Source: an uncultured beta proteobacterium (GTDB taxonomy: Bacteria > Pseudomonadota > Gammaproteobacteria > Burkholderiales > Burkholderiaceae_C). From it: 43,418 nucleotides of DNA. The stretch lies in assembly GCA_903951445.1 (NCBI GenBank), contig CAJBBZ010000151.1, positions 1 to 43,418 on the forward strand. Direction: 5' to 3'. The notes under the pieces are model-generated. The model saw only the letters and a program-made list of their open reading frames with translations. It was not told the origin of the DNA and made no database searches. Below are positions 31,550 through 40,268 of this stretch, in pieces. Made by a program: the position numbers and the translations under genes. The first letter of the stretch is position 1; every line of letters starts with the position of its first letter.

Positions 31550-34176
31550 TGCAATCGATGTGGTCCCTGGGCTGGCGTACCTTGTGGCGTGATGTGCGAT
31601 CGGGCGAATTGCGCTTGTTAGTGGTGGCGGTGACTCTCGCCGTTGCGGCCCTGACGGCAGTGGGCTTTTTTGCCGACCGTTTGCAAGCCGGTTTGCAGCG
31701 CGACGCGCGCCAGTTGCTAGGCGGCGATGCGGTTATCGCCAGCGACCGCCCCGCGCCCGCTGTATTTGCCGAACAAGCCCGCAGCCTGGGTCTGGCGATG
31801 GTGAACACCCAAAGCTTTCCCACCATGGCGCGTACCACGCAAGAGCAAGGTGGCAATAGCAAACTGGTGGCCTTGAAATCGGTAGAGCCGGGTTACCCCT
31901 TGCGTGGCACCTTGCGCATTGCCGATGCGCCCGGTGTGCCGGAGCGCCCTGCGCGCGGCATACCCGCGCCGGGCGCCGTGTGGGTGGATGCGCAATTGCT
32001 CGATGCGCTAGGCATTGGCGTGGGTGACAGCCTGCTGCTGGGTGAACGCAGCTTGCGGGTAGCGGCCATCATCGTGATCGAGCCCGACCGGGGCGCTGGC
32101 TTTATGAATTTTTCGCCGCGTGTGATGCTCAACAGCCAAGACTTGGCCTCTACCGCCCTGGTGCAACCCGCCAGCCGGGTGAATTACCGCTTGGCAGTGG
32201 CGGGCGCGGATGCGCAAGTCAAGCGCTTTGTGGATGCGGCGACCCAGCGCATCAAGGCGGCCCCCGCAGCGCAGCCGGATGGCACTGCGAATACGGAGAA
32301 ACCGGCGCGCGATACAACTGCGCGTACCGAAACAGCGGCCCGTGAAGCCGACCAAGACGCCGCCAGCGGCGAGCTGGTGCGCGGAGTCCGTATCGAATCG
32401 ACCTTGACCGGCCGCCCCGAAATGGGGCAGACCCTGGAACGCGCAGAAAAATTTCTTTCGCTGGTGGCTTTGTTGGCCGCTTTGCTCAGCGCCGTGGCCG
32501 TGGCCCTGGCGGCGCGCTCCTTTGCTGCCAAGCATTTGGACGATTGCGCCATGCTGCGCGTGCTGGGCCAAAGCCAACGCACGATTGCCGGGGCCTATGC
32601 CTGGGAGTTTGCGTTGGTGGGTTTGTTTGCCAGTGCGCTAGGGGTGTGCATTGGCTTTGGCGTGCATTATTTATTTGTGCTGCTGCTAGCCGGTTTGGTG
32701 GATACGCAACTGCCCCAAGCTAGCTTGGCCCCGGCGGCGTTAGGCTTGGGTATGGGCCTGACGCTCTTGTTTGCGTTTGGGCTACCACCGGTATTGCAAT
32801 TGGCGCAGGTACCGCCCTTGCGGGTGATACGCCGTGACGTGGGTAATTTGCGTCCCGCATCCCTGGGCGTGTTGGCGCTGGGTGTGACCGGTTTCGCCGC
32901 CTTGCTGTTGGTAGTCAGTAGCGACTTAAAACTAGGCCTGATTGCAGTCGCCGGTTTTTCCGGTGCGGTGCTGCTTTTTGCGCTGCTCAGTTGGCTGGCC
33001 ATCAAGCTCTTGCGCGCTAGCGTGAATGAAAGCAGTGCCCCGCGCGCGCTGGTGCTGGCCACACGCCAAATCGCAGCGCGGCCTGTGTTTACCGTGGTGC
33101 AGGTGAGTGCCTTGTCAGTGGGTTTGTTGGCGCTCGTGCTGCTGGTGTTGCTGCGCACCGATTTAATCGCCAGTTGGCGCAAAGCCACACCGCCCGATGC
33201 GCCTAACCGCTTTGTGATCAACGTCAGCCCTGAGCAGTCCGCAGCGTTTGAGCAAAGCTTGCAAGACGCGGGCGTCAAAAAGTACGACTGGTTCCCCATG
33301 ATTCGTGGCCGCTTGGTAGCGATTAACGGCACCAGCGTTTCGTCCGAAACCTATACCGAAGAACGCGCCAAGCGCCTAGTGGACCGCGAGTTCAATATCA
33401 GCTACAGCGCCAAGCAACCGGACAACAACCTCATCGTGGGCGGCCAATGGAAACCTGAAGAAGCCGGCGCCATCAGCATGGAAGAGGGCATTGCCAGCAC
33501 GCTGGGCCTGCAAGTGGGCGATACCTTGCGCTTCGACATGGCCGGGGTGATGGTGGACTCCAAGATCACCTCGCTGCGCAAAGTGGACTGGGGCTCGATG
33601 CGGGCCAACTTTTTTGCGCTTTATCCAGTAAGCAACATGCAAGGCGTGCCTGCCACCTTTATGGGCGCTTTCAAGGCCCCGCCCGAGCCCGGTTTTGACA
33701 ATGCGCTGGTGCGTCGTTTCCCCAACGTCACCAATGTCGATATGAGCGCCACCATCAATCAGGTGCAGCGCATACTGGATCAGGTGATACGCGCCGTCGA
33801 ATTTTTGTTTGGCTTTACTTTGGCTGCGGGCCTGGTCGTTTTGTTTGCAGCAGTCAGCGCGACGCGCGAAGAACGTGCGCGCGAGTTCGCCATCATGCGC
33901 GCGGTGGGCGCGCAAAACAGCTTGCTGCGCCAGGTGCAAAGGCTGGAGTTGGCGGGGGTTGGCTTGCTGGCGGGCTTTTTGGCCTCCATTGTTGCCAGCG
34001 CATTGGGCTGGGCCTTGGCGCGCTATGTGTTTGAGTTTTCCTGGACCGTGTCTTTGTGGGTGCCGCTGCTGGGCGCACTGGCCGGCGCGGCGCTGGCCTT
34101 GATGGCGGGTTGGTGGGGCTTGCGAGAAGTGTTACGCCGCCCGGTGGTCGAAACGCTGCGTAAAGCAACAGCCTGA
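31546..34176 (+). CDS. Large ABC exporter permease with two FtsX domains (YbbP-like)
   Basis: An 876-residue inner-membrane protein. A first helix near residues 22-40 precedes a long periplasmic domain. Helices in the middle lead to a first FtsX domain (AKHLDDCAMLRVLGQSQRTI), and a second FtsX domain sits near the C-terminus (REEREFAIMRAVGAQNS-like: EERAREFAIMRAVGAQ). This is the layout of the YbbP/lipoprotein-release family. Residues 237-276 are an Ala/Thr/Glu-rich low-complexity insert in the first periplasmic domain. Start ATG 31546 or 31549 overlaps the stop of the dehydrogenase gene. The ATPase partner expected for the family (YbbA) is not next to it. Role unknown. Confidence 0.8.
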   Translation: MMQSMWSLGWRTLWRDVRSGELRLLVVAVTLAVAALTAVGFFADRLQAGLQRDARQLLGGDAVIASDRPAPAVFAEQARSLGLAMVNTQSFPTMARTTQEQGGNSKLVALKSVEPGYPLRGTLRIADAPGVPERPARGIPAPGAVWVDAQLLDALGIGVGDSLLLGERSLRVAAIIVIEPDRGAGFMNFSPRVMLNSQDLASTALVQPASRVNYRLAVAGADAQVKRFVDAATQRIKAAPAAQPDGTANTEKPARDTTARTETAAREADQDAASGELVRGVRIESTLTGRPEMGQTLERAEKFLSLVALLAALLSAVAVALAARSFAAKHLDDCAMLRVLGQSQRTIAGAYAWEFALVGLFASALGVCIGFGVHYLFVLLLAGLVDTQLPQASLAPAALGLGMGLTLLFAFGLPPVLQLAQVPPLRVIRRDVGNLRPASLGVLALGVTGFAALLLVVSSDLKLGLIAVAGFSGAVLLFALLSWLAIKLLRASVNESSAPRALVLATRQIAARPVFTVVQVSALSVGLLALVLLVLLRTDLIASWRKATPPDAPNRFVINVSPEQSAAFEQSLQDAGVKKYDWFPMIRGRLVAINGTSVSSETYTEERAKRLVDREFNISYSAKQPDNNLIVGGQWKPEEAGAISMEEGIASTLGLQVGDTLRFDMAGVMVDSKITSLRKVDWGSMRANFFALYPVSNMQGVPATFMGAFKAPPEPGFDNALVRRFPNVTNVDMSATINQVQRILDQVIRAVEFLFGFTLAAGLVVLFAAVSATREERAREFAIMRAVGAQNSLLRQVQRLELAGVGLLAGFLASIVASALGWALARYVFEFSWTVSLWVPLLGALAGAALALMAGWWGLREVLRRPVVETLRKATA

Positions 34177-34185
34177 AAGCGCCCC

Positions 34186-34593
34186 ATGGACGAAGACGAT
34201 GCTCAAGCCCAAGCCCAGCGCGCCGCCGCCTTCGAAGCCCTGGGCGGCGAGCCGCAGGTAGAGGCGCTGGTGGAGCGTTTTTACGATTTGATGGAGCTCG
34301 ACCCGGCCTACACCGCTTTGCGCGCCGTACATGGGCCGGACCTGGCGCAGGCGCGGCAAAAGCTCACCTGGTTTTTGTGCGGCTGGCTGGGCGGGCCGCA
34401 GCATTACACCGAGCGCTTTGGCCACCCGCGCTTGCGCATGCGGCACATGCCTTACACCATTGGTATTTTGGAGCGCGACCAATGGCTGGCCTGCATGGAC
34501 CAGGCCATGGCTGAAGTCGGCATGGCAGAGGCCGTGCGCCTGCGTCTGCGCGACTCTTTTTTCCAGACCGCCGACTGGATGCGTAACCGCTAA
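34186..34593 (+). CDS. Group II truncated hemoglobin
   Basis: A 135-residue heme protein of the trHb2/GlbO group. The proximal histidine is H87 in LRMRHMPYTIG, with Tyr at B10 (Y33, RFYDLM) and Trp at G8 (W100, RDQWLACM) lining the distal pocket. GGPQHYTERFGHP is the E-F segment of the group. Such proteins bind O2 or NO and have been linked to redox or nitrosative stress. It begins 9 bp after the FtsX permease stop, so it is probably read from the same message, although a functional link is not obvious. It is convergent with the tungstate regulator gene. Confidence 0.88.
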   Translation: MDEDDAQAQAQRAAAFEALGGEPQVEALVERFYDLMELDPAYTALRAVHGPDLAQARQKLTWFLCGWLGGPQHYTERFGHPRLRMRHMPYTIGILERDQWLACMDQAMAEVGMAEAVRLRLRDSFFQTADWMRNR

Positions 34594-34619
34594 GCTTTGG
34601 CTGATGGCCGTTGACCGGC

Positions 34620-35759
34620 TCAACTGATCTTTGCGCCCTTGGCCGCGCGTTTGTTTTTGGCGCGCGCAAAGTCCCACCAAGGCAGGACCTTGCGCAAGGC
34701 ACGCACCTGGCCGCTGAGTTCGGGGGTGTAGCCGCTGAGCTGCGCCAACGCACCGGTCCAGGCGCTGCTTTGTAAGAGCTGGCGTAGGCTTTGCAAAGCA
34801 GGCGCGTCCAGGGCAGATTTCAGGCAGACCAGGTGGTAACTTTCTTGCACCAGTGGCAAAAAATGCAAGCCATGGGCCGCGGCTGCGGCGGCAATGCCCA
34901 ATCCGGCATCGGCACTGCCTGACGCTATAGCCTGCGCGACTGCGCTGTGGCTAGGTTCGGTACGCTGATAGCCCTTGATCGCATCGCTGGAGATGCCTGC
35001 TTGCTGGAGCAATTGGTCCAAGACGACGCGGGTGCCGGTTCCTAATGCACGGTTAACGTAGCGTACGCTTGCTTGCTGCACGTCGGCCAGCCGGGAAATG
35101 CCCAAGGGATTGCCAGGAGCCAGCATCAGCCCTTGCATACGGGTGGCAAAACCGAGCATTTTGTGCTTGCCCGGTTGTAACAAGGGCTTGTAGGTACGCT
35201 CGGTGTGGGAGCCTGGCGCGGGCGTTTGGATGGTGTGAAACCCGGCCAATGTGCAGCGCCCTTCGTTGAGGGCGCGAATCGCATCAACACTGCCGCAAAA
35301 GCGAATGTCCAGGTGCAGCCTCTCGCCTATGTCCTGGCCGATGGCCAGTGCCTGCTCCCGCAGCAAGGCCAGGCCGTCGTCATGGCTGGCGTATAAGGTC
35401 AGCACTTGGGCGTGCGCATCAAAAGCGACTGCAAAGGCCGTTTCCAGGTCCGCCCGCAAAGCCTCTATCTGCGGTGCCAAACGCGCCTGCGCTTGGCGCT
35501 CGGCCCACATTAGTTTTTCTCCAAAGCTGCTTAGACGCGCAGATTTGCCCTTATCCCATTGGAGCAACTCATTGCCCAATTCATTTTCCCAGCGCTTGAG
35601 TTCACCCCAGACATGCCGGTAGGACAGACCCAGTGCGCGTGCGGCCGCACTGATGGAGCCTTGGCTGGCTACCGCTTGCAGCAGTGCGATCAGCGCATTG
35701 CGCAATGGCTTTGTCTGCGCATCGCGGCTCAGGGTGTAATGAAAGGCTAGCCTATGCAC
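34620..35759 (-). CDS. ModE-like HTH regulator fused to a periplasmic-binding-protein-like domain (tungstate/molybdate response)
   Basis: A 379-residue regulator. An N-terminal winged helix (about 18-85) reads LLQAVASQGSISAAARALGL then SYRHVWGELKRW, the ModE/LysR style. A C-terminal domain (about 110-370) folds like a molybdate-binding or LysR-type PBP (LTLYASHDDGLALLREQA, RYVNRALGTGTRVVLDQLL, SGSADAGLGIAAAA), as in PF12727-type molybdate-sensing proteins. It has no TOBE/Mop domain. It starts at GTG 35759 (MHRLAFHYTLSRDA), since no ATG lies upstream in frame. Divergent from tupB over 49 bp, it very likely controls tungstate or molybdate uptake by reading the oxyanion or a cofactor. That role is inferred from position. 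Confidence 0.8.
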   Translation of the reverse strand: MHRLAFHYTLSRDAQTKPLRNALIALLQAVASQGSISAAARALGLSYRHVWGELKRWENELGNELLQWDKGKSARLSSFGEKLMWAERQAQARLAPQIEALRADLETAFAVAFDAHAQVLTLYASHDDGLALLREQALAIGQDIGERLHLDIRFCGSVDAIRALNEGRCTLAGFHTIQTPAPGSHTERTYKPLLQPGKHKMLGFATRMQGLMLAPGNPLGISRLADVQQASVRYVNRALGTGTRVVLDQLLQQAGISSDAIKGYQRTEPSHSAVAQAIASGSADAGLGIAAAAAAHGLHFLPLVQESYHLVCLKSALDAPALQSLRQLLQSSAWTGALAQLSGYTPELSGQVRALRKVLPWWDFARAKNKRAAKGAKIS

Positions 35760-35808
35760 GGTGTTACATATCGCAAGGTATTGGTCAACGCCCTACGATA
35801 ACCGAGAT
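35760..35808. promoter_or_regulatory. 49-bp divergent control region of the tungstate regulator and tup operon
   Basis: Both gene starts are separated by only 49 bp, so promoters and operator must overlap. The segment holds TATCG (35769-35773) and CGATA (35796-35800), an inverted pair 22 bp apart, plus GTTACA and TTGGTC blocks. I cannot fix a -10/-35 pair on either strand. The inverted TATCG is the best visible operator candidate for the ModE-like protein; it does not match the classic E. coli ModE box closely. Confidence 0.4.
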
Positions 35809-36543
35809 ATGCATTCATTTTCTGATAGTGCGCTTTTGGCATTGCAGCTACTGGTTTCACTGGACCCCTTGTTTTTGGCCATTGTGGGCCGCTCGCTGGC
35901 GGTGAGCGCCTGCGCTTGCATGTTGGCCTGCAGCCTAGGCTTGGCGCTAGGCGCCTGGCTGGGCGTGGCCCGCTTTACGGGGCGAGGCTTGGTGTTGACG
36001 CTGCTCAATACTGCGCTGGCCGTGCCCTCGGTGGTGGTGGGTCTGGTGGTGTACTTGCTGCTCTCGCGCTCCGGGCCTTTGGGGTATTTGGGTTGGCTAT
36101 TTAGCTTCAAAGCCATGGTGCTGGCGCAAGCGGTGTTGGTGCTGCCGGTGGCCACGGCACTGACGCGCCAGGTGGTGCAGGACGCCGAACAGGCGCACGG
36201 CGAGCAATTGCAATCTTTGGGCGCGGGGCGCTGGATGCGCAGCATATTGCTGGCCTGGGACGAGCGCCATGCTTTATTGGTGGTGCTGCTGGCGGCTTTT
36301 GGGCGCGCGATTTCCGAAGTCGGCGCGGTGATGGTGGTGGGCGGCAATATCGAAGGCTTTACCCGGGTGATGACGACTGCCATTGCGCTGGAGACGTCCA
36401 AGGGCGATTTGCCCTTGGCCCTGGCGCTGGGCTTTGCTTTGCTGATGGTGGTTTTGCTACTCAATGCACTGGTGGCGATCTTGCAGCGCTGGGGGCAGGG
36501 AGCGGGTATGCGCGTGGGTAGCTCGGGCGCGGTGGTGCTATGA
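35809..36543 (+). CDS. tupB: Tungstate ABC importer permease
   Basis: Inner-membrane permease of 244 residues with about five or six helices. LNTALAVPSVVVGLVVYLLL, VLVLPVATALTRQVVQ and FGRAISEVGAVMVVGGNIEG are recognisable TupB segments, the last being the cytoplasmic loop that docks on the ATPase. It starts at ATG 35809; an upstream in-frame ATG would run into the control region. The gene order tupB-tupC-tupA, rather than the tupA-first order seen elsewhere, follows from the layout here. It takes up tungstate (perhaps also molybdate) bound by TupA. By family, tungstate serves certain dehydrogenases or substitutes for molybdenum. Confidence 0.87.
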   Translation: MHSFSDSALLALQLLVSLDPLFLAIVGRSLAVSACACMLACSLGLALGAWLGVARFTGRGLVLTLLNTALAVPSVVVGLVVYLLLSRSGPLGYLGWLFSFKAMVLAQAVLVLPVATALTRQVVQDAEQAHGEQLQSLGAGRWMRSILLAWDERHALLVVLLAAFGRAISEVGAVMVVGGNIEGFTRVMTTAIALETSKGDLPLALALGFALLMVVLLLNALVAILQRWGQGAGMRVGSSGAVVL

Positions 36544-36601
36544 AGGTATTTTTGCGCATCGTTATGGGCACAAGGCTGTTTCAAGCGAAAGCGCAGGCGC
36601 T

Positions 36602-37345
36602 ATGAGCGTCCAAGTCCAGACTCTGGAGGCAGGCGTTCAGTTCGGGCCGGATGGGCGCAGTCTTTCCCGCTGGCAGGCAGAGACGGTGGCGGCGTTGCGC
36701 GATGTTTCGCTGTCCATCGCCGCGGGCGAGCGCGTGGCCTTAGTCGGCGCTAATGGTGCGGGCAAAAGTACCTTGCTGCGTTTGTTGCATGGTTTGCTGT
36801 CGCCCACTGGGGGCAGCGTACAAATGCAAAGCGGTTTGCGTCAGGCCATGTTGTTTCAAAGACCGCACATGCTGCGCATGCGGGTGGACAGCCAATTGGC
36901 ACTGGGCTTGTGGCTGCGCGGCACGCCCTGGCAGCAGGCGCGCCAGCAGGCCATGGTGGCCTTGCAACAATTTGAATTGCAAGAGTTGGCAGCGCGCAAA
37001 GCGCACAACTTGTCGGGTGGGCAGCAGCAGCGCGTGGCTATGGCGCAGGCATGGGCCTTGGAGCCGCAGATGTTGTTGCTCGACGAACCGACAGCCAGCC
37101 TAGACCCGCATGCAAAGGCGGAAGTCGAAAGCCTCTTACAGGCGTTTGCCCAGTCCCGTCCAAAGGCTAGTCTGGTCTTTGCCAGCCACAACCTAGGCCA
37201 GGTCAAACGACTGGCTACGCGCGTGCTGTATTTGGAGCGTGGGCGATTGCTGGTCGATCTGCCAGTAGATGAATTTTTTGACGCAGAGCGCGTGCGAGCG
37301 CTGTGCTTTACCGCTTATTTATTTGTAAAAGGGGAATTTTCATGA
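36602..37345 (+). CDS. tupC: Tungstate ABC importer ATPase
   Basis: A 247-residue ATPase. Walker A is GANGAGKST (49-57), Q-loop Q86 (LFQRP), signature LSGGQQQR (137-144), Walker B LLLDE (158-162) and switch histidine H196 (FASHNL). Start ATG 36602 was chosen as it lies 58 bp after tupB and gives the normal domain start; a long in-frame extension upstream overlaps tupB. Its stop overlaps the next gene's ATG (ATGA), and AAAGGGGAA upstream serves the next gene. It powers the TupB permease. Confidence 0.87.
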   Translation: MSVQVQTLEAGVQFGPDGRSLSRWQAETVAALRDVSLSIAAGERVALVGANGAGKSTLLRLLHGLLSPTGGSVQMQSGLRQAMLFQRPHMLRMRVDSQLALGLWLRGTPWQQARQQAMVALQQFELQELAARKAHNLSGGQQQRVAMAQAWALEPQMLLLDEPTASLDPHAKAEVESLLQAFAQSRPKASLVFASHNLGQVKRLATRVLYLERGRLLVDLPVDEFFDAERVRALCFTAYLFVKGEFS

Positions 37346-38241
37346 AATTTTTTGTACTGCTAAGGAATCTCCGTATCAGTCCAAGCCCGTCATTGCGAGC
37401 GCAGCGAAGCAATCCATTTTTGCCGGGAAGTCCAACACCTGTGTATCGCCGTGTTGCTGCAATATGTGCCCTGTGTGTGTTGCCGGTACTGGCGCAGGCG
37501 CAGACCGCTATCGTGATGGCTTCAACGACTTCGACCGAGCAATCAGGTTTGTTCGCGCATTTGCTGCCGGCCTTTAACAAGGCGACGAGTGTCGAGGTCA
37601 AGGTCGTGGCTTTAGGTACTGGACAGGCGATGGACATGGGTCGACGCGGCGATGCCGATGTCTTGTTCGTACACGACCAAGCGGCAGAAGAAAAGTTTGT
37701 CGCCGAAGGCTTTGCGCTCAAGCGCTTTGCAGTGATGTACAACGATTTTGTGTTGGTCGGCCCTGCAGCAGATCCAGCCCGCACCAAGGGCGCGGACATT
37801 GTGCAAGCCCTGTCCAAAATCGCCGCTGCGAACAACGCCTTTGTGTCGCGCGGCGACAAGAGCGGCACGCACGCTGCAGAACTGCGCTTTTGGAAAATGA
37901 CGCCTAACGCGGATACCAAAGGCAGCGGCTACCGCGAATGCGGCTGCGGCATGGGCCAGGCGCTCAATATGGCCGCCGCCACCGGCGCCTATGTGTTAAC
38001 CGACCGTGGCACCTGGCTGAGCTTCAAAAACCGCGCCGATTTGCAAGTACTGGTGCAAGGTGACCAGCGCTTGTTCAACCAATATGGCGCGTTGGCGGTG
38101 AACCCGGCCAAGCACCCGCATGTCAAAGCGCAGGACGCACAAAAATTTGTCGATTGGGTGCTGTCCCCCGCTGGCCAGGCGGTGATTGCGGCCTACCGAA
38201 TTGATGGGCAGCAGTTGTTTTTCCCTAACGCGGGGAAATAG
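37342..38241 (+). CDS. tupA: Tungstate-binding periplasmic protein with a repeat-derived signal-peptide insertion
   Basis: A 299-residue binding protein of the TupA type. ASTTSTEQSGLFAHLLPAFN, GTGQAMDMGRRGDADVLFVH, MYNDFVLVGP, FVSRGDKSGTHAAELRFW and AYVLTDRGTW are the ligand-binding blocks, and the oxyanion is held by main chain and Thr/Ser/Arg side chains. The ATG at 37342 overlaps the tupC stop and has AAAGGGGAA upstream, so it is the natural start. The first 33 codons, however, include a half copy of the dispersed repeat (SPSLRAQRSNPF). The likely original signal, VYRRVAAICALCVLPVLAQAQ, follows it. GTG 37441 could start a normal signal peptide, but its upstream ribosome-binding site is weak. 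Confidence 0.85.
   Translation: MKFFVLLRNLRISPSPSLRAQRSNPFLPGSPTPVYRRVAAICALCVLPVLAQAQTAIVMASTTSTEQSGLFAHLLPAFNKATSVEVKVVALGTGQAMDMGRRGDADVLFVHDQAAEEKFVAEGFALKRFAVMYNDFVLVGPAADPARTKGADIVQALSKIAAANNAFVSRGDKSGTHAAELRFWKMTPNADTKGSGYRECGCGMGQALNMAAATGAYVLTDRGTWLSFKNRADLQVLVQGDQRLFNQYGALAVNPAKHPHVKAQDAQKFVDWVLSPAGQAVIAAYRIDGQQLFFPNAGK
37361..37416 (+). repeat. Dispersed palindromic repeat, copy 3 (half element inside tupA)
   Basis: The 56 bp here match the reverse complement of 12823-12878 at 50 of 56 positions by my count. The shared core includes GTCATTGCGAGCGCAGCGAA and the trailing GCAATCCA. It keeps a reading frame through the tupA N-terminus. The other half of the palindrome is missing. The run of bases before ATCAGTCC differs most, as expected of an old insertion. 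Confidence 0.85.
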
Positions 38242-38257
38242 GCGAGGCGCCAATGGT

Positions 38258-38935
38258 CTAAGCGCGACCGACGTCCGCGATCTTGGTGGCCCGCACCGGC
38301 GCCAGCAGCACCAGCACCGCGCCCGCGCCGCCTTTGTTGGGCGGCGCTTGTACAAAGGCGATCACCTCGGCTTTTTGCACCAGCCAGCGCAGCACCTTGT
38401 CTTTGAGCACCGGCGCCTTGCCTGGCGAACCCAGGCCTTTGCCGTGCACCACGCGCACGCAGCGCAGGCCTTGCTTGTGGGCGTCGCGGATAAAGCGACC
38501 CATGGCCTCGCGCGCGTCGTCGCTGCGCAAGCCGTGCAAATCCACTTGGCGCTGGATACTCCATTGGCCTTTGCGTAGTTTTTGCACCACGTCCGCGCCT
38601 ACGCCGGGGCGGCGAAAGCTCAGGTCTTGGTCGGTATCGAGCAAGCTGCTAACGTCAAACTCATCGCTTAGCGACTCTTGCAGCGCCGCTTGCGCGTCCA
38701 GTTCATGTTGAAGAATGCTGGCTAGCGGGGCGGGGCGCCTCAGGTCGGCGCGCGCCACGGTCGGTAGGCGCTGTACCTTACCCACCGCGCTTTCAAACAA
38801 ATTGCGCTCTTTCTCGGCCCGCTTGGCCGCAAGCAGGCGGGCCGCTTGCTCGGCTTTTTCTCTGGCCGCTTGCGCTTCCAGTTCTTTCTTTAGTTTTTGA
38901 AGGTCTTGCAAGCCGGGCATGGCGCGATTGTCCAT
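38258..38935 (-). CDS. Smr-domain protein (MutS2-type endonuclease domain)
   Basis: A 225-residue protein. The N-terminal region (about 10-60) is Lys/Glu/Ala-rich and probably helical (LQKLKKELEAQAAREKAEQA). The C-terminal Smr domain has QVDLHGLRSDDAREAM and RVVHGKGLGSPGKAP, the LDxHGL and HGxG motifs of the family, which cut nucleic acids or bind RNA. Start ATG 38935; ATG 38920 is a possible alternative. Its exact role (recombination control, ribosome rescue) is unknown for this stand-alone form. It is convergent with tupA with a 16-bp gap and lies just after radC on the same strand. Confidence 0.85.
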   Translation of the reverse strand: MDNRAMPGLQDLQKLKKELEAQAAREKAEQAARLLAAKRAEKERNLFESAVGKVQRLPTVARADLRRPAPLASILQHELDAQAALQESLSDEFDVSSLLDTDQDLSFRRPGVGADVVQKLRKGQWSIQRQVDLHGLRSDDAREAMGRFIRDAHKQGLRCVRVVHGKGLGSPGKAPVLKDKVLRWLVQKAEVIAFVQAPPNKGGAGAVLVLLAPVRATKIADVGRA

Positions 38936-38963
38936 GCAAGCGGCGCAGACTTTCTAAGGCGGT

Positions 38964-39677
38964 TCACACCAGACCTTGCTCCGCCATAGAAAAAGACTGT
39001 CCTTGCGCCACGATGATGTGGTCCAGTACGCGCACGTCGATCAGCGCCAGCGCGGATTTCAGGGTTTGCGTGAGCATCTCGTCCGCCCGCGATGGCTGCA
39101 CCGAGCCGCTGGGGTGGTTGTGCGCCAGCACCACCGCGCTGGCCTGGTGGTGCAACGCACGGATCACCACTTCGCGCGGATAGACGCTTGCCTGGCTGAC
39201 CGTGCCCTTGAACATCTCTTCCACGGCCAGCATGCGGTTTTGCACATCCAAAAACATGACGGCAAACACTTCATGGGGCAGGGCAGACAAGCGCAACTGA
39301 AAGTACTGGCGCACCGCTTGCGGTGAGTCCAGCACCGTGCGCTCTTGCAGGCGTTGCGCCATGGCGCGGCGGGCCAACTCCAGCACTGCAATGATTTCAG
39401 CGCGCTTGGCCGGTCCCAGGCCTTTGACCTGGGCTAATTCTTTGGGGTCGGTATGCAGCAAGCCAGCGATACCGCCAAAGCCTTGGGCCTGGGCGCCGTT
39501 TTCAGCCACCCGGTGCGGGGTGCGTAGCAGTTCGTCCGCCAGTTGCAGCACGTCTTTGCCGGGTATGCCGGTGCGCAGCAAGATGGCCAGGAGTTCGGTA
39601 TCGCTGAGGGCGGCGGGGCCGCGTTGCAGCAGTTTTTCGCGCGGACGGGCGTCCACAGGCATATGGTCCAGGGGCAT
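38964..39677 (-). CDS. radC: RadC/JAB-domain protein
   Basis: A 237-residue protein. [20 protein letters not shown] opens the conserved N-terminal helical part, [12 protein letters not shown] is a helix-hairpin-helix (87-92), and AHNHPSG with the following D199 is the JAMM metal motif (H186, H188). The family is called RadC but its link to DNA repair is not established. Start ATG 39677 ([12 protein letters not shown]) gives the standard length. An earlier ATG at 39737 is possible and would lengthen the protein by 20 residues. It is divergent from fkpB. Confidence 0.87.
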   Translation of the reverse strand: MPLDHMPVDARPREKLLQRGPAALSDTELLAILLRTGIPGKDVLQLADELLRTPHRVAENGAQAQGFGGIAGLLHTDPKELAQVKGLGPAKRAEIIAVLELARRAMAQRLQERTVLDSPQAVRQYFQLRLSALPHEVFAVMFLDVQNRMLAVEEMFKGTVSQASVYPREVVIRALHHQASAVVLAHNHPSGSVQPSRADEMLTQTLKSALALIDVRVLDHIIVAQGQSFSMAEQGLV

Positions 39678-39785
39678 GGCGGCAGAGGGTGTGACAGCGT
39701 TGATCGGTAGGGCCGGGGCGATGGTGCTGCGGTACATAGCCGCTGCCCCGTATCCATACAATAGCCGCAGATTATCCACAGCCCC

Positions 39786-40268
39786 ATGACCCACGACCTG
39801 CCTCGCATCCAAGCCGCCTCGTTTTTAACGCTGCATTACCGGCTGGCCGGCCCGGCAGGCGATGTGATCAACACCTTTGCGGGTAAGCCCGCCACCCTGA
39901 GCCTGGGCACCGGCGAGTTATCCCCCGAAGTGGAGCGCTGCCTGATGGGTTTGGAAGAGGGTGCGCACCGCACTTTTGATTTGCCCGCCGGCGTGGCCTT
40001 TGGCCCGCGCAACCCGGATATGCAGCAGTGGGTAGCTCAAAGCCTGTTACGTGACATGGGCGACCCGCAAGAGCGCTATGCGCCCGGCGATGTGGTGCAG
40101 TTCCCCACGCCGGACGGGCAAAGCAGCTATGCCGGTGCGGTGGTCGCGGTCAAAGGCGACGCCAGCGGCCAGGGCGCGCAGGCCGAAGGTGCGGTATTGT
40201 TTGATTTCAACCACCCGCTGGCCGGTCAGCCTGTCAGCTTTGAAGTGAAAGTGATTGCTGTTTTATGA
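39786..40268 (+). CDS. fkpB: FKBP-type peptidyl-prolyl cis-trans isomerase (SlpA/FkpB type)
   Basis: A 160-residue cytoplasmic prolyl isomerase and chaperone. It has the IF (insert-in-flap) FKBP layout: [40 protein letters not shown], then [20 protein letters not shown] and ending [12 protein letters not shown]. Its stop overlaps the start of ispH (ATGA), so the two are translationally coupled, the arrangement seen in many beta- and gammaproteobacteria. Start ATG 39786. Confidence 0.88.
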   Translation: MTHDLPRIQAASFLTLHYRLAGPAGDVINTFAGKPATLSLGTGELSPEVERCLMGLEEGAHRTFDLPAGVAFGPRNPDMQQWVAQSLLRDMGDPQERYAPGDVVQFPTPDGQSSYAGAVVAVKGDASGQGAQAEGAVLFDFNHPLAGQPVSFEVKVIAVL

